Shown in pieces: positions 8,904 through 16,987 of a DNA stretch of 39,620 nucleotides. The number at the start of each line of letters is the position of its first letter. The stretch's first letter is position 1. A program made the position numbers and the translations under genes. The DNA lies in NCBI GenBank assembly GCA_051744925.1, contig JBNJDM010000009.1, positions 1 to 39,620 on the forward strand. Reading direction: 5' to 3'. The notes under the pieces are model-generated. The model was not told the DNA's origin and did not search any database. It worked only from the letters and a program-made list of their open reading frames with translations. Source of the stretch: JACKCP01 sp051744925 (GTDB lineage Bacteria > Desulfobacterota > Desulfobacteria > Desulfobacterales > JACKCP01).

Positions 8904-9433
8904 ATTGTTTCTATTATAAAATTTGAGTTTGTATAAATACATGTTTCTGATGCTATTTTCATTGCCTGCTTTGCTATCTCAGAAATTTCCATCTCAGTAT
9001 TTCTGTACAAAGAAAGCGCAGCAGACTGGGCAGATACGCTTCCAGATCCTATGGAAATAACTCCTTCGTCAGGTTCAATAACATCACCTGTCCCTGAAAT
9101 TAAATATGTAGATTTTTCATCTGCTGCAATCATCATTGCTTCAAGTCTTCTTAAATATTTATCAGTTCTCCACTCTCTTGCAAGTTCAACTGAGGCTCTT
9201 GTAAGGTTTCCGCTGTATTCTTCAAGCTTTTCTTCAAGTTTTTCAGAAAGGGTAAATGCATCTGCAGTAGCTCCTGCAAAGCCGATGATTATACGATCAT
9301 GATAAATTCTTCTGACCTTTCTTGCATTATGTTTTATGGCATTGTTGCCAAGAGTTACCTGCCCGTCTCCTGCAACAACGGCTTTGCCGTTTTTTCTAAC
9401 AGCAAGAATTGTTGTACCTTTAAAATTATCCAT
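8900..9433 (-). CDS. hslV: ATP-dependent protease proteolytic subunit HslV
   Basis: N-terminal-nucleophile threonine peptidase of the HslUV complex. The 177-residue protein starts MDNFKG-TTILAVRKNGK; removal of the short propeptide after Gly6 would expose Thr7 as the catalytic residue. AGDGQVTLGN and the HNARKVRR segment are classic HslV. It starts at ATG 9433 with AGGAG eight bases upstream, 11 bases after the xerC stop. The stop codon is TAG at the very edge of repeat copy A, and the C-terminus (NSNFIIETI) looks complete. Confidence 0.96.
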   Translation of the reverse strand: MDNFKGTTILAVRKNGKAVVAGDGQVTLGNNAIKHNARKVRRIYHDRIIIGFAGATADAFTLSEKLEEKLEEYSGNLTRASVELAREWRTDKYLRRLEAMMIAADEKSTYLISGTGDVIEPDEGVISIGSGSVSAQSAALSLYRNTEMEISEIAKQAMKIASETCIYTNSNFIIETI

Positions 9434-9444
9434 ATAAAAAACTC

Positions 9445-10347
9445 CTAGTTCCTTGGATGTGAATTGTCATAAATCTCCATCAGCCTGTCCATTGTAACAT
9501 GGGTATATTTCTGAGTGGTTGAAAGACTTTTATGATTTAAAAATTCCTGGACAAATCTTAAGTCTGCTCCGTTATCAAGCATATGAGTTGCAAAACTGTG
9601 CCTGATCTTGTGCGGAGAAGTCTTAAAATGAAGCCCTGCTTTTTGTATCAGATTATCCAGAATCCTCCTGATTGATCTGTCAGAAATCCTTTTTTTAAAT
9701 CTGTTCAGAAAAAGGGGATAATCTCTGCTTATTAAAGTTAAGTCATTTTCCAAAAATTCAAGGTAAATATTTAAATATTTCATAGCACTTTGACCAACAG
9801 GAAGAATTCTTTCCTTTCTACCTTTTCCTCTGACTTTTATAAAACCTTTAAAATCTACATCATCAATATTAAGCCCCACAAGCTCAGAAACCCTTACACC
9901 TGTTGAATACATAAGTTCAAAAACTGCTCTGTTTCTTGCATTAAGCCATGTATCACAGGAAATGGAATCAAGAAAAAAAAACATGTCATCTATACCTATC
10001 CATGAGACAATATTTTTTTGTTTTCCTGGTGCGGATATTTCAGTTCCGGGGTGTTTATCTATTATGTTATTTTTAAAAAGATAATTAAAAAAAGATCTCA
10101 AAGATGCTGTTTTTCTCTGAACAGTCGATCCTGCATATTTTTTTCTGTATAAAAAAGCCATATAATTTCTTATATGAGCTTTTTTAATATTTTTAGTTTT
10201 TATACCGCTGAAATTTTTATTAAGAAAATCATGAAACATTTTAAGATCAGCTTCATAATTATTTAATGTGTGAATGCTGTAATTTTTCTCAGTTTTTAAT
10301 GCTGATAAAAATTTTTCCATATATTTTATAAAATCATTTTCTTCCAT
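9445..10347 (-). CDS. xerC: Tyrosine recombinase XerC-type
   Basis: Site-specific tyrosine recombinase, probably the chromosome-dimer-resolving XerC. It has an N-terminal SAM-like core-binding domain (about 1-100) and a C-terminal catalytic domain with Arg152 (TGVRVSEL), a Lys in the beta-hairpin (RGKGRKER), His246-x-x-Arg249 (HKIRHSFATHML), His272 and the nucleophile Tyr281 (TTQKYTHV), numbered from the chosen start. The frame is open to TTG 10359, but ATG 10347 starts two bases after the upstream stop and gives the usual 300 residues. Position directly before hslV is a widespread arrangement and argues against a mobile-element integrase; no att site or phage genes are nearby. Confidence 0.9.
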   Translation of the reverse strand: MEENDFIKYMEKFLSALKTEKNYSIHTLNNYEADLKMFHDFLNKNFSGIKTKNIKKAHIRNYMAFLYRKKYAGSTVQRKTASLRSFFNYLFKNNIIDKHPGTEISAPGKQKNIVSWIGIDDMFFFLDSISCDTWLNARNRAVFELMYSTGVRVSELVGLNIDDVDFKGFIKVRGKGRKERILPVGQSAMKYLNIYLEFLENDLTLISRDYPLFLNRFKKRISDRSIRRILDNLIQKAGLHFKTSPHKIRHSFATHMLDNGADLRFVQEFLNHKSLSTTQKYTHVTMDRLMEIYDNSHPRN

Positions 10348-10349
10348 TT

Positions 10350-10928
10350 TCAGCTGCAAAAGATTTCAGATATTTCAAACCATGAACTTACTTCCAGGAA
10401 ATTGTTAGGTTTTCTGTTCCAGGGTTGTACAAAGACTACAGGTTCGAGACCTTTGTTTTTTAAATAAAAACAGGTTTCGATTCTGTCTTCAATAAAATAT
10501 TTTTTCCCGGAGGCAAGAAGGACTTCAGCCTTGGAATTATAATCTCCTGTTGCAACTACCTCAAACTTTGAATCATCTGCATTAAGATATTTTTTTACCC
10601 AGAGTTCAACCGGTTTTTTTTCAGGCCTTGCAGTAACAATCAAAAGCTTTCCCGCATTATCGAGATACCTGTTAAGAACATCTACAGAACCTGGTATAGG
10701 CTTAAGATAATCAGCACAATTTTCACTCATAATTTTTGTGCCTATCTCTATTAGAATATTTTCAGAAATATCAAGACATTTTGTCAGATCATAATCTGTT
10801 ATATCTTCTAATTTTATATCTTTTCTTCCATAATCACTTTTTACCATCTCAACAAAAAGGCCCATTGTATCTGCAACAACACCATCAAAATCAAAGGCTA
10901 TTTCATTTAAATCTATTTTTAAGTTCAA
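10350..10928 (-). CDS. HAD-superfamily hydrolase, 5'(3')-deoxyribonucleotidase-like
   Basis: 192-residue HAD phosphatase. Motif I is DFDGVVAD with nucleophile Asp13 and acid/base Asp15; motif II is Thr99 (LLIVTARP); the motif III Lys is probably Lys133 (SKAEVL); motif IV is FIEDR with Asp148. The small helical cap and order of motifs resemble the NT5C-like 5'-nucleotidase group. The substrate cannot be read from the sequence; a role in nucleotide clean-up is only inferred. The start is TTG 10928 preceded by AAGGA with a 7-base spacer, and no ATG lies near the N-terminus. It heads the xerC-hslV-hslU transcript. Confidence 0.75.
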   Translation of the reverse strand: MNLKIDLNEIAFDFDGVVADTMGLFVEMVKSDYGRKDIKLEDITDYDLTKCLDISENILIEIGTKIMSENCADYLKPIPGSVDVLNRYLDNAGKLLIVTARPEKKPVELWVKKYLNADDSKFEVVATGDYNSKAEVLLASGKKYFIEDRIETCFYLKNKGLEPVVFVQPWNRKPNNFLEVSSWFEISEIFCS

Positions 10929-11234
10929 AGCTTTATCCTTAAATTTTTACCTGATTTCTAATCTGAACAAATTTTAATATTTCCGGCTAAATACTACTGT
11001 ATAAACAGCTTAAAATAAAAAGAAATTATTAGTATATACTTTACTTGTCAATTAAATAAATAAATTTAATATTGACTGAATTTAAAAGAAATAGTTAATA
11101 AATAGATTATTAATTTACCTGTAAATTTAAGTTTCAATAAATTTCCGGAATTTTAAAATTTCGGTTTTAATATTTTCTTTATAATTTATTTTAAAAAATC
11201 AAACTTTAACAACCCCATTTCCCACGGAGTAAAT

Positions 11235-12641
11235 ATGCTTATACCTGTTATTCTGGCAGGAGGTTCAGGAACAAGACTCTGGCCTCTTTCAAGAAGATTA
11301 TACCCAAAACAGCTTATTGAACTGACCTCAGACAAAACAATGCTCCAGGAAACTATTTTAAGGCTTGAAAATATACCCCAGGTTAAAAGTCCGATTATAA
11401 TCTGCAACGAAGAACACAGATTCATGGTTGCAGAACAGTTAAGAGCAATCGGAATTGAAGATGCTACAATAATTCTTGAACCTGTTGGTAAAAACACAGC
11501 CCCTGCTGTTGCCACAGCAGCACTTAAAGCAGGTGAAATATACGAAAACCCATGTCTTCTTGTACTTCCTGCTGATCACTACATCGGCGACATGAAAAAT
11601 TTTACAAAAAGTGTGGAAACAGCTTACAAAGCTTCAGATAAAAATCTTATTATGACTTTTGGAATTATACCAAACTCTCCTGAAACAGGATACGGTTATA
11701 TTAAAAAAGGTAAGAAAATTGACGAAAGTATTTATTCCACAGAAAAATTTGTTGAAAAACCTGATGAAAAAACTGCTAAAAAATACCTTGATTCAGGTGA
11801 GTATCTTTGGAACAGCGGTATGTTTCTTTTCAGAACTGAAACTATTTTAAATGAATTTAAAAATCATTCTCCCGAAATTTTAAAACATACAGGAAAAGCT
11901 CTTGAAAACTCAGGCAGAGACCTTGATTTTATAAGGCTTGAAAAACAAAGTTTTGAACTTTCTCCTGAAGATTCCATTGATTACGCTATAATGGAAAAAA
12001 CTGACAAAAGCGCTGTTATACCGATTTCATGCCTTTGGAATGATCTTGGTTCTTTTGAAGCTTTATGGCAGACCAGAAAAAAAGATAAAAACAACAATGT
12101 AATTTCAGGAGATATTTATATTTCGGATGTAAAAAATTCATACCTTCATTCATCTTCAAGAATTGTTGCAGCTGTGGGAGTCGAAAATTACGTTGTAATT
12201 GAAACTTCAGATGCTGTTTTAGTAGCTCCGAGAAATAAAGTTCAGGATGTAAAAAAGATTGTTGAAAAACTGAAAAAAGATAAAAGAAACGAACCTGATA
12301 TTCATAAGAAAGTATACAGACCCTGGGGTAATTATGAAACAATCGACATTTCTGAAAGATTTCAGGTTAAGCGTCTTACTGTAAAACCCGGAGAAAAACT
12401 TTCAGCTCAGAAACATCACCACAGAGCTGAACACTGGGTAATAGTAAGGGGAACAGCTGTTGTAACCAGAGGGGAAGAAGAGATTCTTGTTAAAGAGGAT
12501 GAATCTGTTTATATTCCTCTTGGCACTCTGCACAGACTTTACAATCCCGGTAAAATACCGCTTGAGATTGTTGAGGTTCAGTCGGGAAGTTATCTTGGAG
12601 AAGATGATATTGTAAGATTTGATGATATTTACGGAAGATAA
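11235..12641 (+). CDS. manC: Mannose-1-phosphate guanylyltransferase / mannose-6-phosphate isomerase
   Basis: Bifunctional-type type II enzyme (ManC/AlgA/CpsB family) making GDP-mannose for surface polysaccharides or LPS. The 468 residues begin with the nucleotidyltransferase signature PVILAGGSGTRLWPLSR and YPKQ (Arg-Leu-Trp and Pro-Lys-Gln). A left-handed linker follows, then a C-terminal cupin domain (about 355-468) with the PWGNYE entry and HHHRAEHW metal-binding block of phosphomannose isomerase. The start ATG 11235 has GGAG seven bases upstream. It is transcribed divergently from the hslVU operon. No other sugar-nucleotide gene is adjacent, so its polysaccharide partner lies elsewhere. 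Confidence 0.95.
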   Translation: MLIPVILAGGSGTRLWPLSRRLYPKQLIELTSDKTMLQETILRLENIPQVKSPIIICNEEHRFMVAEQLRAIGIEDATIILEPVGKNTAPAVATAALKAGEIYENPCLLVLPADHYIGDMKNFTKSVETAYKASDKNLIMTFGIIPNSPETGYGYIKKGKKIDESIYSTEKFVEKPDEKTAKKYLDSGEYLWNSGMFLFRTETILNEFKNHSPEILKHTGKALENSGRDLDFIRLEKQSFELSPEDSIDYAIMEKTDKSAVIPISCLWNDLGSFEALWQTRKKDKNNNVISGDIYISDVKNSYLHSSSRIVAAVGVENYVVIETSDAVLVAPRNKVQDVKKIVEKLKKDKRNEPDIHKKVYRPWGNYETIDISERFQVKRLTVKPGEKLSAQKHHHRAEHWVIVRGTAVVTRGEEEILVKEDESVYIPLGTLHRLYNPGKIPLEIVEVQSGSYLGEDDIVRFDDIYGR

Positions 12642-12687
12642 TTTATAATAAATTTAATTTTTTTGTATTATCTTCCAAATAGGTGCA

Positions 12688-12703
12688 GAGGTTCAGAAAA
12701 CCA
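12688..12703 (+). repeat. Left copy of a 16-bp direct repeat flanking the toxin-antitoxin segment
   Basis: GAGGTTCAGAAAACCA here and GAGGTGCAGAAAACCA at 13571-13586 differ at one base. They bracket about 870 bp holding repeat copy B and the BrnT/BrnA pair. They could be a target-site duplication or recombination scar. Confidence 0.5.
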
Positions 12704-12799
12704 TATATTTTCCCGGGAAACAAAGGGTCAAAAGCTATCTTTTTATTTTTCAAACCAGCATTGACAGGCTTTAAACCAGATTTGAATTGAAAAAGTAAA

Positions 12800-12947
12800 T
12801 AATTGCTGAACGAAAACTGTCTTTTTTGCTCATTTCTGCATTAGAATCAAAATTTAATCCTCAAAAGACTCCAATATTGCTGCGGTTAAATTTTTCATCT
12901 GCCTTGAACTGAACAAAAAATTCTAGTTTTCGGCCAGATACTAACTA
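12800..12947. repeat. Palindromic intergenic repeat, copy B (MITE-like), downstream of manC
   Basis: About 148 bp in the opposite orientation to copy A. It shares an identical 56-base block with it (12880-12935) and matches over most of the rest. It begins TAATTGCTGAACGAAAACTG and ends TTTTCGGCCAGATACTAACTAG, again forming a long imperfect hairpin. It lies between the convergent manC and brnT-brnA genes, where the hairpin might also end transcription, though no U-tract stands out. The remaining 12642-12976 gap holds no gene I can support. Confidence 0.85.
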
Positions 12948-12976
12948 GACGGTAAATACCTGACCCCGGATTTCTG

Positions 12977-13213
12977 TTAACTGCCACCGCCTGATTCTTC
13001 TTTGATTCTTTCAGCGATCCAAACTTTGATGATTGATTGTCTTGTCACTCCAATCCGGCTTGCCTCACGATCAAGTGATTCAACTATCCAGTCAGGGAAA
13101 TCAACATTAACCCGTCTTTGGTTTAATCCAGGTCTTTTTTTGGTGGAAAGATCCAAATGAGGTGTAATATCTTCTCCACTGTCAAAGATTTTATCCAGTT
13201 CTTTAGCTTTCAT
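12977..13213 (-). CDS. brnA: BrnA-type antitoxin (ribbon-helix-helix)
   Basis: 78-residue antitoxin of a type II toxin-antitoxin pair. The N-terminal part (KAKELDKIFDSGEDITPHLD) is the toxin-binding segment usual in this family. The C-terminal part QRRVNVDFPDWIVESLDREA followed by IGVTRQSIIKVWIAERI is a CopG/Arc-like ribbon-helix-helix DNA-binding domain. I chose ATG 13213 because AAAGGAG sits seven bases upstream; the in-frame GTG 13231 lacks such a site. It overlaps the end of brnT by 11 bases, the standard toxin-first order. Base composition is less AT-rich than its neighbours, consistent with acquisition by transfer. Confidence 0.85.
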   Translation of the reverse strand: MKAKELDKIFDSGEDITPHLDLSTKKRPGLNQRRVNVDFPDWIVESLDREASRIGVTRQSIIKVWIAERIKEESGGGS

Positions 13214-13466
13214 AATAAAGCTCCTTTTCACCTTTTCTTGATCGACGCACAGAAATTTTCCTGACTCGATTTTCTCTTATGGTGTAAAATGCGGTCCACA
13301 GTTTCTTGTATAATTTTGCTATCAAAGCAAATCTTGGCTCATCGTCGCTTTTTGCCTCGATTTCGAGTCTATAGAGGTCAAGCCACAAAGCCTCGGCCTC
13401 CTCAAAATCAATTCCATGTTTCTGCTTGTTTGATTCACTTTTGTCTGAATTATACTCGAATTCCAT
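13203..13466 (-). CDS. brnT: BrnT-type toxin (RelE-like fold RNase)
   Basis: 87-residue protein of the BrnT family (known members are ribonucleases that block translation). Diagnostic features are the start EFEYNSDKSESNKQKHGIDFEEA, the central TAFYTIRENRVRKIS strand and the C-terminal SVRRSRKGEKELY, where family members carry the catalytic Arg residues. It starts at ATG 13466 with GGAG upstream. The toxin gene precedes brnA and overlaps it. A perfect palindrome (13482-13496) covers the likely -10 region, as expected for autoregulation by the complex. Confidence 0.87.
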   Translation of the reverse strand: MEFEYNSDKSESNKQKHGIDFEEAEALWLDLYRLEIEAKSDDEPRFALIAKLYKKLWTAFYTIRENRVRKISVRRSRKGEKELYYES

Positions 13467-13481
13467 AAATCTCCAAATTTA

Positions 13482-13496
13482 GTATAATATTTATAC
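13482..13496 (-). promoter_or_regulatory. Probable brnTA operator over the -10 element
   Basis: Palindrome GTATAA-TAT-TTATAC with perfect 6-base arms, 16-30 bases upstream of the brnT ATG. On the minus strand it includes TATACT, a good -10 candidate. A ribbon-helix-helix antitoxin would be expected to bind such a site; binding is inferred. Confidence 0.5.
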
Positions 13497-13570
13497 CTTT
13501 ATTTTAATTATACAATTTGATTATTCAAGTAAAGATATATTTTTTTATGATTATATCTTACTATGGCGTA

Positions 13571-13586
13571 GAGGTGCAGAAAACCA
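13571..13586 (+). repeat. Right copy of the 16-bp direct repeat flanking the toxin-antitoxin segment
   Basis: GAGGTGCAGAAAACCA, 15 of 16 identical to 12688-12703 and in the same orientation. It lies between the brnT promoter region and the 3' end of the ARMT1-like gene. Confidence 0.5.
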
Positions 13587-13610
13587 AATTCCGTCTTACT
13601 GTTTTATATA

Positions 13611-15374
13611 TTATTCTGACAAAATCTTGTCATACATTTTTCCGATTCCGTAATCTCTTCTTCTCTGAAATTTTTCCGGAGAAGGTCCTATAAGCTGCAT
13701 TTCAGGATTTTGCTTAAGAACACTTAAAGCTATATTCATTTCTTTTGTGCATCCTGTGCTGAAAGTAGCGTCTTTTCCCACCCATTCAGGAGGTACTTTC
13801 TGATTTAAAAGCTTAAAAGACTGAGCAATATCGTCGTATGTCTGAAATCTCCAGATATCTATATATCCGCTGCGCTGAACAATCTCCCACATATACATAA
13901 GATCATCTGCATCCATTCCGGGCTCATAATAATCTGAAGGATTTATAATAAATGTGTTTTCAAAACTGTCTTCAAGATAACTTACAAAAGTAGTCATTAT
14001 TTTTGTTGCTTCATCAATCTTGCCTGGAATTGAACCTATAATTCCGCTGTAAAACATAACTGCAGAGCCGGAGTCCTTTTTCTCTTTCATGGTTTCAATA
14101 ATTGAATAAGCCTTTCTTTCAAGATCTTCCCTTGTAAAACGTATTACTTCCGGATGTGGCTTTTTATAATCAATAACCACATATCCTTCTTCGTCATGGG
14201 ATATGTTAAAAACCGGCCTTGTAAAAGTAAAATGAGTATCAAAAAAACGTCGTTTCTGCTCTTTTCCCCTTGAAATTACAGCATCAGATTCTTTAAAAGC
14301 CCTTGCAAAAGTTGTTGAGGCAAGCAAAAGATTTAAGTTTTCCTGAGTCCCGTCGGAAAGAACAAGGACGTTTTTTTCTTTTTGCAGATAGGATATGATC
14401 TGATTTTTTGAAAAATCTTTATTGTATATGAATTCTGCGTGACTAAGCTCTTCGTAAAGAGTTACATCTTCTTCAGCATCTGTTATATCAACCTTTGAAT
14501 ATACTGGAGCATCCTTGAATACCAGAAAAATTTTATGCCCCAGAGAAGCAAGATAATTAACAATTCTTATATCTACTATAACTTCACCTGCTTCGTCAGC
14601 CAGCCACATAATCTTTTTCTTTAATCTTTTTTCAATTACAGAACCGCCGCCTGCAATCCCAAGAAATGAAAAAAACTCCTGTGTTCCGTTTCCTGTAAAT
14701 TTTTTATCAAAACATCCTGAAAGCTGTGATTCATTAATATCAGCCAGATCCATATTTTCAAAAAAATCTGCTGATCCGATCAAAGAAATAAAACGTCTAA
14801 GTTCAATATATTCAAGTTTTTTCCGTATTTCAGCAAGAGAATCAGGAACACCTGTGTCCTTATTTATGTTAACCAGATCTATAGCTTTTTTAAAAACATC
14901 TGAATCTAATAAATCCTTAACTTTTTTATTTTTTTTCATTTTAATCGACATATAAGGATCGCTTATGCCCGACTGGTTGATAAAAATTTTAAAAAGTCTT
15001 TTTTCAAGTCTTGAAGGAATCATCATAAGATCCCTTGTTTCATGAATAAATTTAATTTCCAGAAGAGATCTTAAAAAATCTTTTTTTTCGTCATCATCAA
15101 CAAAATCATCAACAAGTTTTAAAATTCTTTGCCTGACTTTGGCATATATTGCTTCAAGTTCAGGATTTTCACCTCTTGAAATAATTGTATTAAACATCCG
15201 GTCAGTGCACGGATAATAATGGGTTTTTTCATGCTTCATATAAACCATAAAACCGATTTGTTCAGGAGAAGCAACCTGATCAGGATATATAGAATGATCA
15301 AGGTGATTTTCTATGAAAAAAATTGCATAAAAAGCATCAAAATCCGGATTTTCTCCGGGAATAAATTCGTTCAA
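13611..15374 (-). CDS. DUF89/ARMT1-like large protein (putative damage-control phosphatase)
   Basis: 587-residue protein. The middle (about residues 195-400) resembles the ARMT1/DUF89 metal-dependent phosphatase fold: KIMWLADEAGEVIVDIRIVNYL followed by a LVFKDAP strand, an SDGTQENLNLL loop and VISRGKEQKRRFFD, matching in order the LADNAGE, K-x-P and KG-x-x-N blocks of that family. The canonical Asp-Asn pair of the first block is Asp260-Glu261 here, so metal binding may differ. Residues 1-190 are helical, and 425-587 form an extra alpha/beta region I do not recognise. The start is TTG 15374 with GGAGG six bases upstream. It lies downstream of queE-queC on the same strand; a functional link is not shown. 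Confidence 0.6.
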   Translation of the reverse strand: MNEFIPGENPDFDAFYAIFFIENHLDHSIYPDQVASPEQIGFMVYMKHEKTHYYPCTDRMFNTIISRGENPELEAIYAKVRQRILKLVDDFVDDDEKKDFLRSLLEIKFIHETRDLMMIPSRLEKRLFKIFINQSGISDPYMSIKMKKNKKVKDLLDSDVFKKAIDLVNINKDTGVPDSLAEIRKKLEYIELRRFISLIGSADFFENMDLADINESQLSGCFDKKFTGNGTQEFFSFLGIAGGGSVIEKRLKKKIMWLADEAGEVIVDIRIVNYLASLGHKIFLVFKDAPVYSKVDITDAEEDVTLYEELSHAEFIYNKDFSKNQIISYLQKEKNVLVLSDGTQENLNLLLASTTFARAFKESDAVISRGKEQKRRFFDTHFTFTRPVFNISHDEEGYVVIDYKKPHPEVIRFTREDLERKAYSIIETMKEKKDSGSAVMFYSGIIGSIPGKIDEATKIMTTFVSYLEDSFENTFIINPSDYYEPGMDADDLMYMWEIVQRSGYIDIWRFQTYDDIAQSFKLLNQKVPPEWVGKDATFSTGCTKEMNIALSVLKQNPEMQLIGPSPEKFQRRRDYGIGKMYDKILSE

Positions 15375-15460
15375 AACCAGCCTCCGTATTAAATTCCTGA
15401 TTAATCGTGATCAAATTGAATAGTTCTCATAATATCGGCCAAATCATAAACCAGCTTTAT

Positions 15461-16141
15461 CTATGGAACATATATAGTTGGATCTTTTACACCAGCCTGT
15501 TCAAAACCTTTTTTTCTGTGATGACAACTGTCGCATTTTCCGCATGCACGGCCTTTTACATCCGGATTGTAACAGCTTGAAGTAAGGCTGTAATCAAATC
15601 CCAGACCTGTGCCTGTTTTAATTATTTCAGCCTTTGACAGATCAATAAGAGGTGTATGTATTTTAAAACCTGCTCCGTTTACCCCTTTTTTGGTGCCCTT
15701 GTTCACAGCTTCGTTAAAAGAAGCTATAAAATCTGGTCTGCAGTCTGGATAACCGCTGTAATCTACCGCAGTCACACCAATAAAAATATCATCAGCATCA
15801 ATTACTTCAGCATAAGAAACAGCAATAGAAAGAAAAATTATATTACGTGAAGGTACATATGTTACAGGGATATGACTTGATTTAGATTTAAAATCAGGAA
15901 CTTTTATATTATCAGTTAATGCTGATCCGCCAATTGAAGCAAGATCTATCTTTACAAATTTATGATCCTTAACTCCTATGTATCTTGCAGTCTTGTCAGC
16001 ACATTCAAGTTCACACAAATGCCTCTGTCCATAATCAAAAGAAACGGCATAAACATCAAATCCCATATCTGAAGCAATAGCAGCACATGTTGCAGAATCT
16101 ATCCCTCCGCTTAGCAAAACAACAGCTTTTTTCATTTCCAT
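15461..16141 (-). CDS. queC: 7-cyano-7-deazaguanine synthase
   Basis: ATP-dependent enzyme that converts 7-carboxy-7-deazaguanine to preQ0, the precursor of queuosine in tRNA. The 226-residue form starts at ATG 16141, chosen because GAGGTG ends about six bases upstream; a GTG three codons earlier is the alternative. Visible motifs are the PP-loop SGGIDS (residues 11-16 from this start), FDYGQRH, the VPSRN block, and the C-terminal zinc site CYNPDVKGRACGKCDSC with four cysteines. It follows queE, with the start codon abutting the queE stop, so the two are coupled. queD and queF are not in the window. Confidence 0.95.
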   Translation of the reverse strand: MEMKKAVVLLSGGIDSATCAAIASDMGFDVYAVSFDYGQRHLCELECADKTARYIGVKDHKFVKIDLASIGGSALTDNIKVPDFKSKSSHIPVTYVPSRNIIFLSIAVSYAEVIDADDIFIGVTAVDYSGYPDCRPDFIASFNEAVNKGTKKGVNGAGFKIHTPLIDLSKAEIIKTGTGLGFDYSLTSSCYNPDVKGRACGKCDSCHHRKKGFEQAGVKDPTIYVP

Positions 16142-16142
16142 T

Positions 16143-16787
16143 TTATACACCTCTTTTGTTATCAGGCCAGATTATTTTGTGAAGCTGGACCTGCATTCTT
16201 ACATGAGTATTGGTTTTAATAATCCAGTCTGCAAGTTTTTCAAACTCAAGTTCATCAGCAGCTGGTGAAAAAAGAATATTTCCGCTTTTAATATTTAAAC
16301 TGTAATTTTTGAGCAGATTTGTTGCAAAATCAAAATCATCCCTGTTTTTTATAACAAATTTAACCTGATCTTCATTTTTAAGCTTTGATAGATTTGAGTA
16401 TAGATTAAATTTTTCCATACCGCTTGAAGGTGTTTTAATATCCATAATTTTTATACATCTCTCATCTAAAAAACCTATATCACAAGATCCGTTTGTTTCA
16501 ATCAGGGTTTTGTAACCAAGATCAAGAAGTTTTTTTACAAGAAATAAAGTATTTTTCTGTATCAGAGGTTCACCGCCTGTAACTTCAGCCAGATCAGTAT
16601 TGTAACCTTTTATCTGTTCAGTTATTTCATCTATTTCAAGATCTGAACCTTCATAAAATGCATATTGAGTATCACAATGCCTGCATCTCAGATTACAACC
16701 TGAAAGTCTTATCATGGCACAAAGCCTTCCTGAATCAAGTCCTTCACCCTGAATTGAGTAAAAAATTTCATTTACTGATAATTTCAT
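16143..16787 (-). CDS. queE: 7-carboxy-7-deazaguanine synthase (radical SAM)
   Basis: Radical SAM enzyme of the preQ0 pathway that contracts 6-carboxytetrahydropterin to 7-carboxy-7-deazaguanine. The 214-residue protein has SIQGEG near the N-terminus and the CxxxCxxC cluster motif CNLRCRHC (Cys31, Cys35, Cys38), followed by EVTGGEPL. The canonical cluster spacing excludes the long-insert QueE variants. It starts at ATG 16787. The upstream gap (16788-16987) is AT-rich, with a 6-base inverted repeat AAGCAT/ATGCTT (16873-16900) and a fragment resembling a palindromic-repeat end at 16834-16850. I could not make out a preQ1 riboswitch. Confidence 0.94.
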   Translation of the reverse strand: MKLSVNEIFYSIQGEGLDSGRLCAMIRLSGCNLRCRHCDTQYAFYEGSDLEIDEITEQIKGYNTDLAEVTGGEPLIQKNTLFLVKKLLDLGYKTLIETNGSCDIGFLDERCIKIMDIKTPSSGMEKFNLYSNLSKLKNEDQVKFVIKNRDDFDFATNLLKNYSLNIKSGNILFSPAADELEFEKLADWIIKTNTHVRMQVQLHKIIWPDNKRGV

Positions 16788-16833
16788 AAATACTCATTTA
16801 TTTACAATTAAGTCTGAATAAGATTATATTAAG

Positions 16834-16850
16834 TAGTTGCTGAACTAAAA
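16834..16850. repeat. Fragment of a palindromic repeat end
   Basis: TAGTTGCTGAACTAAAA closely matches the outer end of copies A and B (TAGTTGTTGAACGAAAA and TAATTGCTGAACGAAAA). The inner part of the repeat cannot be followed further here. Confidence 0.4.
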
Positions 16851-16987
16851 TTTTTATTTTCATACAATTACTAAGCATACAATTTTAGCAAAAAATGCTT
16901 AACCAACACAGCTTTATATTTAGTTAAAAAAAGAAAATTTTATAAAAAGTTGTATAACATATAACAAAACAGAAATCAGATACCAAC

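Noticed and set aside
9445..10347. xerC as a phage or genomic-island integrase
   Set aside because: Its position just before hslVU, normal 300-residue length and the absence of phage genes or att-like repeats fit housekeeping XerC. The tRNA pair 11 kb away shows no duplicated 3' end in the window.
11186..11515. 109-codon open frame on the minus strand
   Set aside because: Lies over the N-terminal half of manC, whose GTRLWPLSR motif and ribosome site are unambiguous.
16788..16987. Possible preQ1 riboswitch upstream of queE
   Set aside because: I looked for the C-rich loop and A-rich tail of preQ1 aptamers on the minus strand and found only an AT-rich leader with a 6-base inverted repeat.
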